From: UBA7803 sp036381275
GTDB lineage: Bacteria > Pseudomonadota > Gammaproteobacteria > Pseudomonadales > Azotimanducaceae
Assembly (NCBI GenBank): GCA_036381275.1
Contig: DASVDC010000143.1
Span: 62,001-126,000, forward strand
Reading direction: 5' to 3'
DNA: 64,000 nucleotides
Shown here: piece after piece, positions 1 to 8,381 of the stretch
Position numbering within the stretch: position 1 is the first letter of the stretch
How the letters are laid out: the number at the start of each line of letters is the position of its first letter
Program-made: the position numbers and the translations under genes
The notes under the pieces: generated by a model
Database searches by the model: none
What the model was told of the DNA's origin: nothing
Seen by the model: the letters and a program-made list of their open reading frames with translations, nothing else

Positions 1-750
1 CGCGAGCAGGGCGCTGTCGCCCGCGTCGTTGCGCAGATCCAGCGCCACCTGCTCGAAGCGCTCGCCGTCGAGCTCCACCCAGTCGAGCAGGCAGTCGCCG
101 ACCCAGGACCAGGCCCGGAACACGTCCACCGGGATCAGGTCGGCTTCCGTGGCGGGCGGGGCCGGCTTCGGATTCGCGGCCGGGGTCGCCTCGAGGTTGC
201 AGGTGCCGACCGCCTGCGGCGTCTCGAAGCGCGTCTCTTCGAGCGCGAGCGCCAGCGTGTCCGGATCGATCGCGAGCCGGCCGTCCAGCGTGACCGGCAG
301 CGGCTCGCCGCCGGCCGGCGCGTAGCTGAGCTCGGCAGTGAGCGGCGCGGCGCGATTCGGCGCGAGGTCGGACAGGCGCGCCCGCTGCACCGTCAGCACG
401 GCGCCCTGATCGGTCATCGTGGTGTCTTCGACGGTCAGCGATTCGACCCGCCAGTCGGCCGGGTCGCGCAGCACCGCGAGCGCGTCGAGCTCGACCGCGA
501 GGCGTCCCACCTGCCAGCGCTGCCCCTCGTAGTCGGCGGTGACCCCGGCGGCGGTGATGGACACGGGCGGCCAGAGCCGCCAGCCGAGGTCGCCGCCGAT
601 GGTCACCGGCACGCCGGTACCGTCGGCGATCAGCGCCTCGAGCTGCGGCTTGAAGCGGTTCGGGTCCTGCAGCAGGAACAGCGCCGCGCCCGCCGCAGCC
701 GCGGCCAGCACGGCGGCCGTGATCAGCAGGTAGCGCAGCAGTCGCAACAT
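1..750 (-). CDS. AsmA family protein (N-terminal part)
   Basis: This gene is cut by the left edge of the window; only the first 250 codons are visible. It starts at ATG 750 on the minus strand. The first ~25 residues are a hydrophobic, alanine/leucine-rich membrane anchor (MLRLLRYLLITAAVLA...). The anchor is followed by the typical AsmA opening, in which a short 'DPNRFKPQLEALI' stretch leads into a beta-rich domain (VTIGGDLGWRLWPPVSI). AsmA-like proteins are inner-membrane-anchored periplasmic proteins thought to help move phospholipid or otherwise maintain the outer membrane. The family is recognised from the anchor and the N-terminal motif; the C-terminal half cannot be judged. No neighbour in the window clarifies a more specific role. 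Confidence 0.8.
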   Translation of the reverse strand, partial: MLRLLRYLLITAAVLAAAAAGAALFLLQDPNRFKPQLEALIADGTGVPVTIGGDLGWRLWPPVSITAAGVTADYEGQRWQVGRLAVELDALAVLRDPADWRVESLTVEDTTMTDQGAVLTVQRARLSDLAPNRAAPLTAELSYAPAGGEPLPVTLDGRLAIDPDTLALALEETRFETPQAVGTCNLEATPAANPKPAPPATEADLIPVDVFRAWSWVGDCLLDWVELDGERFEQVALDLRNDAGDSALLA

Positions 751-838
751 CCGGTCGACGTCCCGATGGCCGGTGATCGGGACGTGAGCCTAGCGGAAAT
801 CGTCGCCGAGCCGAAGCTCGAACGGGGCGGCTCTACCC

Positions 839-1066
839 TCAGAAGTGACGGGGGGTCGACACGGCCCGACGCAGCAGCCGGGCGGGATGCCATTCCTGCG
901 GCCAGGAGAGCGTGAACTCGGTGCGGCGCTTGCAGCTGCGCACGTGGGCGTTCAGCGCATCGCAGGCGTCGTCCAGGGAGGCGAACGGCCCGACGGCCTG
1001 ATTGCCCCTGACGTTGAAGTACCAGAGCTGGTCTTCCCCCTGGAAGATTCGATCCGTGTTCGTCAT
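839..1066 (-). CDS. Small conserved-looking protein (DUF6316-like), 75 aa
   Basis: A 75-residue protein starting at ATG 1066. It is cytoplasmic, with no signal peptide or membrane segment. The N-terminal half carries a 'LWYFNVRG...VGPFASLDDACDAL' pattern that resembles small proteobacterial proteins with a WYF...R...GPF signature (the DUF6316 type). The C-terminal 25 residues are arginine-rich. Function is unknown. It stands alone between the AsmA-like gene and a divergently oriented hypothetical gene. The family assignment comes from pattern memory only. The reading frame is chosen over longer overlapping frames because this stretch has a compact start and a plausible protein composition. 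Confidence 0.5.
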   Translation of the reverse strand: MTNTDRIFQGEDQLWYFNVRGNQAVGPFASLDDACDALNAHVRSCKRRTEFTLSWPQEWHPARLLRRAVSTPRHF

Positions 1067-1246
1067 TCTTGCTCGATCCGATCGTTCATCCGGGCCTCGG
1101 GCCGGCGATGGATCGTCCATCTCGAATGCGGGCGCCCATTGGAGCACATCGGCCCGGCGGCGGGATGAAGCTTTTGTATCGGGCATGTAAGGTCGTGTCG
1201 GCCGGCTCGTGATGTGAGCCGTGCGGGCCGGCGCAGGAGCGACGCA

Positions 1247-1654
1247 GTGACGGTAGAGACCTGGGATCCGCGGCCGCCGGCGGCCGGATTGACACCCCGA
1301 GCCGTCGAGCGGCTGCTCGAGGCGGCCGCTCGGCTCGACGAGCCGCGGTTCGGGCTCGACCGCGAGGCGGCCGCCGAGCTGGCTCCGGTGGCGCGGCACC
1401 GGCCGGCCGCCGGCATCGACTGGGCGCAGGCGGCGGAGGGTCTCGGCGACGACGAGCTGATCGCGCTGGTCCGGCTGTTCACGCTCGCCGAATCCGCGCT
1501 GCCGGGCTGGGAGGCGAGGGACGAGTCGCCGGTGATTCCGCTCGCGGCGGTGCTGCGCCGTCGCGGCCGCTATCCGGCGGATCTCACGGCCTGGATCCGC
1601 GCCCACAGCGACAACCGCTTCCTGCCGTACGGCAACCTGATGGCGCGCCTGTAA
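1247..1654 (+). CDS. Hypothetical protein upstream of hisB, 135 aa
   Basis: I do not recognise this protein. GTG 1247 is taken as the start because an AGGAG ribosome binding site lies about 8 bases upstream; an in-frame ATG at 1214 has no such site. The product is acidic and mostly helical, with no signal peptide or transmembrane segment. The C-terminal part (LIALVRLFTLAESALPGWEA, then an 'HSDNRFLPYGNLMARL' end) looks conserved in style and is probably the structural core. It ends 54 bp before hisB on the same strand, but a good sigma-70-like promoter overlaps its 3' end, so hisB need not depend on it. Confidence 0.6.
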   Translation: MTVETWDPRPPAAGLTPRAVERLLEAAARLDEPRFGLDREAAAELAPVARHRPAAGIDWAQAAEGLGDDELIALVRLFTLAESALPGWEARDESPVIPLAAVLRRRGRYPADLTAWIRAHSDNRFLPYGNLMARL

Positions 1655-1680
1655 CATCCGCCCCGCGCGGCCCGTATAAT
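1651..1680 (+). promoter_or_regulatory. Sigma-70-type promoter for hisBA
   Basis: A perfect TATAAT -10 lies at 1675-1680, with GTAACA (4 of 6 matches to TTGACA) at 1651-1656 and an 18-bp spacer. It sits 28 bp before the hisB ATG and just overlaps the end of the preceding hypothetical gene. No attenuator or leader peptide rich in His codons is visible in the short leader. Confidence 0.55.
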
Positions 1681-1708
1681 CGCCGCTCTTCTCGTCACGG
1701 GGCCTTCC

Positions 1709-2305
1709 ATGAGCACGGCGCGTACCGCCAGCGTCCGGCGCCACACCCAGGAGACGCGCATCGAGCTCACGCTGAACCTGGACGGCGTCGGTCAGGCCGA
1801 CCTCCACACCGGTCTGCCGTTCTTCGACCACATGCTGACGCAGATCGCCCGCCACGGGCTCATCGATCTGACCTTGCGTGCGGACGGCGATCTGGAAGTG
1901 GATGCGCACCACACCGTGGAGGACGTCGGTATCGTGCTCGGCCAGGCGGTCGCCCAGGCGGTCGGCGAGAAGCGCGGCATCGGCCGCTACGGACACGCCT
2001 ACGTGCCGCTCGACGAGGCGCTGTCCCGGGCGGTGATCGACTTCTCCGGCCGCCCGGGGCTTCACTACCACGTCGACTACGCCCGCGCGCGGATCGGCGA
2101 CTTCGACGTCGACCTGCTGCGCGAGTTCTTCCAGGGCTTCGTCAACCACGCCCAGGTCACCGTGCACCTCGACAACCTGCGCGGCGACAACGCGCACCAT
2201 CAGGCGGAGACCCTGTTCAAGGCGTTCGGCCGGGCGCTGCGCATGGCGGTGACGCCGGACGCGCGGATGGCCGGACAGATTCCGTCCACGAAAGGCAGTC
2301 TCTGA
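1709..2305 (+). CDS. hisB: Imidazoleglycerol-phosphate dehydratase
   Basis: Catalyses dehydration of imidazole glycerol phosphate to imidazole acetol phosphate in histidine biosynthesis, in the cytoplasm. The 198-residue length is that of the monofunctional enzyme; there is no fused histidinol-phosphatase domain as in enterobacteria. Metal-binding motifs are intact: FFDHM (residues 38-42), HHTVED (67-72) and the C-terminal NAHHQAE (161-167). It starts at ATG 1709 behind its own promoter and is followed 8 bp later by hisA. In most gammaproteobacteria hisH separates these two genes; here it does not. Confidence 0.97.
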   Translation: MSTARTASVRRHTQETRIELTLNLDGVGQADLHTGLPFFDHMLTQIARHGLIDLTLRADGDLEVDAHHTVEDVGIVLGQAVAQAVGEKRGIGRYGHAYVPLDEALSRAVIDFSGRPGLHYHVDYARARIGDFDVDLLREFFQGFVNHAQVTVHLDNLRGDNAHHQAETLFKAFGRALRMAVTPDARMAGQIPSTKGSL

Positions 2306-2313
2306 AGCACCCG

Positions 2314-3057
2314 ATGCTGCTGATTCCGGCGATCGACCTGAAGGACGGCAAGTGCGTGCGGCTGCAGCAGGGCCGCATCGCGGAGGTCACGGTGTTCTCC
2401 GACGATCCGGTCGCGATGGCGCGGCACTGGGCCGCGGCCGGCTGCCGGCGCCTGCACCTGGTGGACCTCGACGGCGCGTTCGCCGGCGAGCCGAAGAACC
2501 GCGAGCTGATCGCCGCGATCACCGCGGCGGTGCCGGCGGTGCCGGTGCAGGTCGGCGGCGGAATCCGCAGCGAGTCGGTCGCCGAGGCGTATCTCGCCGC
2601 CGGCGTCGCGCAGGTGATCGTCGGCACGCGCGCGATCGAGGAGCCGGCGTTCCTCGAGGCCCTCGCCCATGCGCATCCGGGCCGGGTGATCCTCGGTCTC
2701 GACGCCCGCGACGGCAAGCTCGCAACCGCGGGCTGGGACCGCACCTCGAGCCGCGACGCGATCGAGTTCGCGCGCTGGGCCGGCGCGCTGCCGATCGCGG
2801 CCATCGTCTACACCGACATCGAGCGCGACGGCATGCTCGCCGGCGTGAACGTGCCGGCGACGGTGGCGCTCGCGGAGGCGGCGCGGGTGCCGGTGATCGC
2901 GTCCGGCGGGATCACCGACCTCGACGACCTGCGCGCGCTGAAGCGCGCGTTCGCCGGCAGCTCGGGCACGCTGCTCGGCGCGATCACTGGCCGAGCGATC
3001 TATGCGGGGACGCTGGATCTGCGTGAAGGGCAAGCGTTGCTGGATCGGCCCGACTGA
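2314..3057 (+). CDS. hisA: ProFAR isomerase HisA
   Basis: 1-(5-phosphoribosyl)-5-[(5-phosphoribosylamino)methylideneamino]imidazole-4-carboxamide isomerase, a TIM-barrel enzyme of histidine biosynthesis (247 aa, full length). Catalytic aspartates are visible at D8 (AIDL) and D130 (LGLDARDGK). Both phosphate-binding halves are present (VQVGGGIRS near 80 and VIASGGI near 198), as is the YTDIERDGM motif near 166-173. It is co-transcribed with hisB. The 3' end overlaps the convergent polysaccharide deacetylase gene by 74 bp. hisF and hisH, normally next in the operon, are absent from the window. Confidence 0.97.
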   Translation: MLLIPAIDLKDGKCVRLQQGRIAEVTVFSDDPVAMARHWAAAGCRRLHLVDLDGAFAGEPKNRELIAAITAAVPAVPVQVGGGIRSESVAEAYLAAGVAQVIVGTRAIEEPAFLEALAHAHPGRVILGLDARDGKLATAGWDRTSSRDAIEFARWAGALPIAAIVYTDIERDGMLAGVNVPATVALAEAARVPVIASGGITDLDDLRALKRAFAGSSGTLLGAITGRAIYAGTLDLREGQALLDRPD

Positions 3058-3787
3058 CCAGCGCCGTGAGCGGCACCACGGCCACGTCGTCCGGCAGGTG
3101 CGCGAGCGCGTCGTGGAGGAAGGTGAGGGTCACGTCGTACGGATGGCCGATCAGCACCGCATGGCCGCGGCGCCGCGCGATCGCGATCGCCCGCTCGAAC
3201 TCGGCCGCTATCGCTTCGGGTTCCGGCCGGTGATCCAGGAACACGTCGCGCTCGAGCGCGGGCACCTCGGCCTCGCGCGCGATCCGGTAGGCGACGGTCG
3301 CGGGTGTGGTGCGGCTGTCGAGGAACAACAGGCCCCGTTCGGCGAGCCGTTGCATCAGCCGGCGCATCGCGGCCGCGTCCTGGGTGAGACGGCTGCCGGT
3401 GTGGTTGTTCACGCCGACGATACCAGGCACCGCGGCGAGCGCCGCGCGAATCTGCGCATCGAACCGCTCGGGCGTCATGCCCACCGTGAGCATCCCGATC
3501 GACGCCGGCAGATGCTCCCGCGGCAGCGGCTCCATCGGCTGGTGCAGGATCAGCTCGTGTCCGGTCTCGTGCGCGCGGCGCGCGACGTCGGCGGTGGCCG
3601 GCGCGAACGGCAGCAGCGCGAGCGTCACCGGCACCGGCAGCGCCAGCACGCGCTCGGCCTGCCGGCTGCTGTAGCCGAGGTCGTCGATCACCACCGCCAG
3701 CTCGGCGGCCGAGACCGCGCCGGCCAGCAGGCTCGACGTGAGCACCCCCGTCAGTGCGGTCAGACGACCGCGCAAGCCCCGCAGCAT
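2984..3787 (-). CDS. yibQ: Divergent polysaccharide deacetylase family protein (YibQ/DUF610)
   Basis: A 267-residue exported protein of the divergent polysaccharide deacetylase family. A signal peptide covers residues 1-28 (AGAVSAAE cleavage region). The NodB-like fold is marked by VVIDDLG (32-38), ELILHQPMEPLP (78-89), NNHTGS (127-132) and LDSRT (156-160). It probably acts on periplasmic glycans, but no substrate is established for the family. The order gpmI-envC-yibQ is conserved in gammaproteobacteria, though here a CtpA protease gene lies between envC and yibQ. Its 3' end overlaps hisA tail to tail by 74 bp. Confidence 0.88.
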   Translation of the reverse strand: MLRGLRGRLTALTGVLTSSLLAGAVSAAELAVVIDDLGYSSRQAERVLALPVPVTLALLPFAPATADVARRAHETGHELILHQPMEPLPREHLPASIGMLTVGMTPERFDAQIRAALAAVPGIVGVNNHTGSRLTQDAAAMRRLMQRLAERGLLFLDSRTTPATVAYRIAREAEVPALERDVFLDHRPEPEAIAAEFERAIAIARRRGHAVLIGHPYDVTLTFLHDALAHLPDDVAVVPLTALVSRADPATLALHADPASPHRSLGQ

Positions 3788-3857
3788 CGGGAACGATCGA
3801 TTCCGTTGTTCTGATTGTCGACGTCACAGCTTACCGGCCGGACGCCGCGGCGGCCAG

Positions 3858-5069
3858 TCAGAGGCGTGCGTGCAGGCGCTCGTCGGAAGCGCGTTTCAGC
3901 GCGGCGAGCCCGTCGGCGATCAGCCGCTCGTTGTAGTCGGCGACGGATTCGTCGGCGCGCTCGCGGAGCAGGTCGGGTTCGATGCCGGCCTTGTGGATGG
4001 AGCGGCCGCTCGGAGTGAAGTAGTACGCGGTGGTGAGCTTGATGGCCTCGTCGTCGTCGAGCGGCATCACCGACTGTACCGAGCCCTTGCCGTAGCTGCG
4101 GCTGCCCATGATGGTGGCGCGGCCGTGGTCCTGCAGCGCGCCGGCGACGATTTCGGACGCGGAGGCCGAGCCGCCGTTGACGAGCACCACCACGGGCGCG
4201 CCGCCGGTGACGTCGCCTTTGGTCGCGCGATAGGTGCGTTTGCTGGACGGCAGCCGCCCCTCGGTGTAGACGATCAGCCCGTCCTCGAGCAGCGCATCGG
4301 CCACCGCGACGGACGCCTGCAGCACCCCGCCTGGGTTGTTGCGCAGGTCGAGCAGCAAGCCCTCGAGCCGGCCGCCGGAGCGTTCGCGCAGTCCGTCCAC
4401 CAGCTCCTCGAACGCATTGGCGGTGCCGCCCTGGAACTGCGAGATGCGCACGTACGCGTAACCCGGCTCGAGCAGCCGGCCGTGCACGCTGGCGAGCTCG
4501 ATGACGGCCCGGGTCAACGTCACGTCCCGCGGCGCGCCGTCGCCCTGCACCTTGAGGTGCACGTCGGTGCCCGGCTCGCCGCGCAGCTCCTTCACCACGT
4601 CGACCAGGGTGCGGCCGGTGAGCGGGCGATGATCGATCTCGAGCAGCCGTTCGCCGGGTGCGAGCCCGGCACGGGCCGCCGGTGTGTGATCCATCGGTGC
4701 GATGATCGTGAACTCGTCGTCGCGCAGCCCGATCTCGACGCCGATGCCGCCGAATCGGCCGGAGGTCTCCTCCTGCAGGTCCTGCCACTCGGCGCTGTCG
4801 AGGTACAGCGAGTAGTCGTCGAGCTCGCCGAGCATGCCCTTCAGCGCGTTGCGCATCAGGTCTTCCTCGTCGACGTCGTCGACGTAGTTGGCCTGCACCT
4901 GGCGCAGCACCGCGTCGAACGCGCGCGCGTGGTCGGACTCGGTGTCCCGATCGAGCCAGCCGCGGTAGCCGAGGATGCCGAGCGCCACACCCGTGACCAT
5001 GCTGGTCACGATGCCGATCAGCGTGAGCGGACGCAGGTTCATGCGGCTAGTCTGGCACCTCGTATCCAT
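3858..5069 (-). CDS. ctpA: Carboxyl-terminal processing protease (S41 family)
   Basis: A periplasmic serine protease of the CtpA/Prc type, 403 residues from ATG 5069. An internal ATG at 5042 (MNLRPL) is an equally good start and places the hydrophobic signal/anchor (about 15-35) nearer the N-terminus. The PDZ domain spans roughly 100-185 (GRFGGIGVEIG; ARAGLAPGERLLEIDH). The catalytic core has LLLDLRNNPGG (238-248), the nucleophile Ser within GSASASEI (300-307) and the general-base Lys in SRSYGKGS (K328). It sits directly downstream of envC (40 bp) and upstream of yibQ. This suggests a murein-remodelling operon in which the protease could control levels of the hydrolase system. Confidence 0.93.
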   Translation of the reverse strand: MDTRCQTSRMNLRPLTLIGIVTSMVTGVALGILGYRGWLDRDTESDHARAFDAVLRQVQANYVDDVDEEDLMRNALKGMLGELDDYSLYLDSAEWQDLQEETSGRFGGIGVEIGLRDDEFTIIAPMDHTPAARAGLAPGERLLEIDHRPLTGRTLVDVVKELRGEPGTDVHLKVQGDGAPRDVTLTRAVIELASVHGRLLEPGYAYVRISQFQGGTANAFEELVDGLRERSGGRLEGLLLDLRNNPGGVLQASVAVADALLEDGLIVYTEGRLPSSKRTYRATKGDVTGGAPVVVLVNGGSASASEIVAGALQDHGRATIMGSRSYGKGSVQSVMPLDDDEAIKLTTAYYFTPSGRSIHKAGIEPDLLRERADESVADYNERLIADGLAALKRASDERLHARL

Positions 5070-5109
5070 GATCTCCAGATCCCGCCCCGGTCCGGGATCC
5101 GACTCCGCT

Positions 5110-6276
5110 TCAACGCCGGCTCAGCCAGCTTACCGGATCGAGCGCCCGGCCTTCGTGACGGATCTCGAAGTACAGACCGCTGACGTCGCTGCCGCCGCTG
5201 CGCCCGGCGCGGGCGATTTCCTCGCCGCTCTCGACCCAGTCGCCCACCTTCTTCAGCAGCGTGTCCGCCTGGCCGTAGAGGGTCATGTAGCCGCTGCCGT
5301 GGTCGACGATGGTGAGCAGACCGAAGCCGCGCAACCAGTTGGCGAACACCACGCGGCCGCGAAAGACCGAGCGCACCGGTGTCCCTTCGTCGGCCGCGAG
5401 CAGCAACCCGTGCCAGATCAGCCGGCCTTCGGGGCGCGGCTGGCCGAACGCGTTGCGCAGTCGTCCGTCGATCGGCCACGGCAGCGAACCCTTGCGCTCG
5501 GCGAACGCGCGGCCGTCCAGCTCGCGCGCGCGCCGCTCGATCTCGCGCAGCAGCGTTTCGAGGCGGTTCTGGTCGGCCAGCAGGCGCTGGCGGCGCGCTT
5601 CCTTGTCTTCGGCCTCGGCGTTCAGACGAGCGAGCAGCGTCTGCCGCTCCTTGCGCTTCTCGACCAGCGCCGCCTGCTGGCGGCGGAGCGCCTCCTGCCG
5701 TGCCGCGCCGGCGGCGGCGCGCTCCTCGAGTCGGCGGCGCGTCGCGTCGAGATCGGCGAGCGTGCGCCGATAGTCGTCGAGCACCGCCATTCGCGCCTCG
5801 GTGAAGTAGCGGTGGTAGCGCATCAGCCGGTCGATCTCGGCGGGTGACTGCTCGTTCAGCAGCAGCTTGACGAAGTCCTGGCCGCCGAGCCGGTGCGCGG
5901 ACGCGAGGTGCCCACCGATCCGCTCCGCCTCGGCGCGGCGCCGCGCTTCGAGCGCGTCGCGCTCGGCTTCGAGCCGCTGCTGTTCGGCGCGCACCTCGGC
6001 GAGCGCCGCGGCAGCGGCGTCGACCTCGCGCGAGAGCCGCGCCACTTCGCGGTCGTGAGCCTGGATGTCGCGCTGCCACTCGGCGCGCTTGCGCTCGGCG
6101 CTGCCGAGCCACGCGTTCAGGTCGTTCAGCTCCGCGGTGATGCGGGAGAGCTCCGCCTCGGCCGCCGCGCTCTCGTCCTCGGCGGCCGCGGCCGGACCGG
6201 CGGCGAGCAGCGCGAGCAGCGCCAGCGCGGCGCCGCGCCGCCCGGCTCGAGCGATGCGCGCCGCGGTGGCGCTCAA
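5110..6276 (-). CDS. envC: Murein hydrolase activator EnvC
   Basis: Periplasmic activator of the division amidases AmiA/AmiB. The best start is TTG 6276: it overlaps the gpmI stop as TTGA and has CCAGGAG 11 bases upstream, giving 388 residues. A signal peptide is visible (ALALLALLAAGPAAAAE). A long coiled coil runs from about 40 to 265, rich in Glu/Arg/Ala heptads. The C-terminal LytM domain (about 290-388) is degenerate: the zinc-ligand positions read WHGLLLAADEG, YMTLYGQAD and LYFEIRHEG in place of the catalytic HxGxD, HL and HxHFE. That degeneracy is characteristic of EnvC as an activator, not an enzyme. It is translationally coupled to gpmI. Confidence 0.93.
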   Translation of the reverse strand: MSATAARIARAGRRGAALALLALLAAGPAAAAEDESAAAEAELSRITAELNDLNAWLGSAERKRAEWQRDIQAHDREVARLSREVDAAAAALAEVRAEQQRLEAERDALEARRRAEAERIGGHLASAHRLGGQDFVKLLLNEQSPAEIDRLMRYHRYFTEARMAVLDDYRRTLADLDATRRRLEERAAAGAARQEALRRQQAALVEKRKERQTLLARLNAEAEDKEARRQRLLADQNRLETLLREIERRARELDGRAFAERKGSLPWPIDGRLRNAFGQPRPEGRLIWHGLLLAADEGTPVRSVFRGRVVFANWLRGFGLLTIVDHGSGYMTLYGQADTLLKKVGDWVESGEEIARAGRSGGSDVSGLYFEIRHEGRALDPVSWLSRR

Positions 6277-7826
6277 GCCGTGCGGCGCTCCTGGAGCTTC
6301 ACCAGCGAGCGGCCGGTCATCTCGGCGGGCACCTCGAGGTGCATCAGCGTCAAGAGCGTCGGCGCCACGTCGGCCAGCGTGCCGTTCGGCAGGAACTGCA
6401 CCGCCTGCGGGCCGAGGTAGACCAGCGGCACCGGCTCCGAGGTGTGGGCGGTGTGGGCCTGGCCGGTCTCGTCGTCGCTCATCTTCTCGACGTTGCCGTG
6501 GTCGGCGGTGATCAGCATCTGGCCGCCGACCTCGTCGATCGCCTGCTCGAGCCGGCCGAGACATTCGTCGAGCACCTCCACCGCGGTGACCGCCGCGGCG
6601 AAGTCGCCGGTGTGACCTACCATGTCGCCGTTCGCGTAGTTGCAGACGATCAGGTCGTATTGCCGCGAGCGGATGGCGGCCACCAGCTCATCGGTCACCT
6701 TGCGCGCGCTCATCTCCGGGCACTGGTCGTACGTCGGTACCTTCGGCGACGGGATCAGGATGCGCTTCTCGCCGTCGTAGGGTTCCTCCCGGCCGCCGGA
6801 GAAGAAGAAGGTCACGTGCGCGTACTTCTCGGTCTCGGCGATCCGGAGCTGCGTCTTGCCGAGCCGCGACAGATACTCGCCGAGGGTGTTGTTCAGCACC
6901 GCCGGCTCGAACGCGCAGGACGCGTCGATATCGTCGGCGTAGCGGGTCAGCATCACGAAGTCCGCGAGCTTCACCACGGTGCGGCGCTGGAAGTCCGCGA
7001 AATCCGGCTGGATCATCGCGCGGGTGAGCTGGCGCGTCCGGTCGGCGCGGAAGTTCATGAACACCACCGCGTCCCCGTCCTGGATGCGCACCGGCAGCTC
7101 GCCTTCCGGGTGCACGCTGCTCGGCTGCACGAACTCGTCGCTCTCGCCGCGCGCGTACGCCTGCTCGAGCACGTCCACGGCGCTCGCGGCATGGAACGGC
7201 GCTTCGCCGCGCACCAGCAGGTTGTAGGCCCGCTCGGTGCGGTCCCAGCGGCGGTCGCGGTCCATCGCGTAATAGCGGCCGACCACGGAGGCCACCGCGC
7301 CGTTGCCGAGCCGCTCGAGGAGCGCCTCGGCCTTCTCGAGCGACGGCCGCGCGCTCCGCGGCGGCGTGTCGCGGCCGTCGAGGAACGCGTGCAGGTAGAC
7401 GCGCGGCAGGCCGGCTTTGGCCGCCATCTCGAGGCAGGCGAAGATCTGGTCCTCGTGGCTGTGCACGCCGCCGGGAGAGAGCAGGCCCATCACGTGCAGC
7501 GCGCCGCCGGACTTCTTCACCCGGTCGAACGCGCGGTTCAGCGTGCGGTTGCGCTGGAACTCGCCCTGCTGTATCGCCCGATTGATGCGAGTCAGGTCCT
7601 GATACACCACCCGGCCGGCGCCGAGGTTCATGTGGCCGACCTCGGAGTTGCCCATCTGCCCGTCCGGCAGGCCGACGTCGCCGCCGGAGCCGGAGATCAG
7701 CGTGTGCGGCCGCTCGGCCCAGTAGCGATCCCAGTTGGGCGTCCGGGCAGCGGCGATGGCGTTCGCCGTGGTGTCCTCACGGTATCCGAAACCATCCAGA
7801 ACGACAAGCAGGTTAACTTTCTTCAT
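6273..7826 (-). CDS. gpmI: 2,3-bisphosphoglycerate-independent phosphoglycerate mutase
   Basis: A glycolytic enzyme interconverting 3- and 2-phosphoglycerate through a phosphoserine intermediate, dependent on Mn2+. It is full length at 517 residues. Metal and nucleophile motifs are visible: LLVVLDGFGYRE at the N-terminus, the nucleophile Ser in MGNSEVGHMNLGAGR (about 60-75), GGVHSHEDQI, FMNFRADRTRQL, and the C-terminal NYANGDMVGHTGD and LITADHGNVEKM. It starts at ATG 7826, divergent from the rhodanese gene with a 134-bp shared upstream region. On the minus strand a TAAACT box, just upstream of the ATG, is a weak -10 candidate. Confidence 0.97.
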   Translation of the reverse strand: MKKVNLLVVLDGFGYREDTTANAIAAARTPNWDRYWAERPHTLISGSGGDVGLPDGQMGNSEVGHMNLGAGRVVYQDLTRINRAIQQGEFQRNRTLNRAFDRVKKSGGALHVMGLLSPGGVHSHEDQIFACLEMAAKAGLPRVYLHAFLDGRDTPPRSARPSLEKAEALLERLGNGAVASVVGRYYAMDRDRRWDRTERAYNLLVRGEAPFHAASAVDVLEQAYARGESDEFVQPSSVHPEGELPVRIQDGDAVVFMNFRADRTRQLTRAMIQPDFADFQRRTVVKLADFVMLTRYADDIDASCAFEPAVLNNTLGEYLSRLGKTQLRIAETEKYAHVTFFFSGGREEPYDGEKRILIPSPKVPTYDQCPEMSARKVTDELVAAIRSRQYDLIVCNYANGDMVGHTGDFAAAVTAVEVLDECLGRLEQAIDEVGGQMLITADHGNVEKMSDDETGQAHTAHTSEPVPLVYLGPQAVQFLPNGTLADVAPTLLTLMHLEVPAEMTGRSLVKLQERRTA

Positions 7827-7912
7827 GACTGCCCTGACTCGCGCGGAAGGCGCTGCAGTTTACCATCGTCGCCCCTCTCGGGGGCCCGGCTTCGGCACCC
7901 GCCTCAGGTGTG

Positions 7913-7918
7913 TATAAT
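7913..7918 (+). promoter_or_regulatory. -10 box of the yibN-secB promoter
   Basis: A perfect TATAAT stands 43 bp before the yibN ATG. The -35 position holds only a poor match (TTCGGC at 7891-7896), so activation or weak basal strength is possible. The site lies in the divergent spacer shared with gpmI. Confidence 0.4.
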
Positions 7919-7960
7919 CGCGCGGTTTTTTTCGATGCCCCCGAGCCGTACCCCCCGAGC

Positions 7961-8377
7961 ATGGCACAACTCTTCGAGTTCATCGGTAACCACCCGATCC
8001 TGGTCGGCACGTTCGTGCTGCTGCTCGTGCTGTTCATCCGCAACGAGGCCCGGCGGGGCGGTCAGACCGTGAGCCCGCAGCAACTGGTCGACCTGGTGAA
8101 TCGGCACAATGCCGTCGTGCTGGACATCCGTGACCGCAAGGAGTACCAGCAGGGCCACATCGTGGATGCAATCAACATTCCCTACGCAGCGCTCGAGGGC
8201 CGGCTCGACGAGTTGAAGAAGTATCGCGAGCGGCCGATCGTGGTGACCTGCCGGATGGGCCAGACGGCCGGCGCCGCCGGCACGCTGCTGCGCAAGCACG
8301 GCTTCGCGAACGTCAGCCGGCTGACCGGCGGGATGGCGGAATGGCGCAATCAGAACCTGCCGGTCGTGAAAGGATGA
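7961..8377 (+). CDS. yibN: Membrane-anchored rhodanese-like protein (YibN)
   Basis: A 138-residue inner-membrane rhodanese-family protein. The start ATG 7961 (MAQLFEFI) is preferred over an upstream in-frame ATG at 7910, which would begin inside the promoter. One transmembrane segment spans about residues 10-27 (HPILVGTFVLLLVLFI). A single rhodanese domain follows (about 36-135) with the active-site cysteine C97 in VTCRMGQTA. It could transfer sulfane sulfur or serve another thiol function; the substrate is unknown. secB follows 4 bp downstream, as in enterobacteria, but the glutaredoxin gene grxC usually found between them is missing. Confidence 0.88.
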   Translation: MAQLFEFIGNHPILVGTFVLLLVLFIRNEARRGGQTVSPQQLVDLVNRHNAVVLDIRDRKEYQQGHIVDAINIPYAALEGRLDELKKYRERPIVVTCRMGQTAGAAGTLLRKHGFANVSRLTGGMAEWRNQNLPVVKG

Positions 8378-8381
8378 TGAG

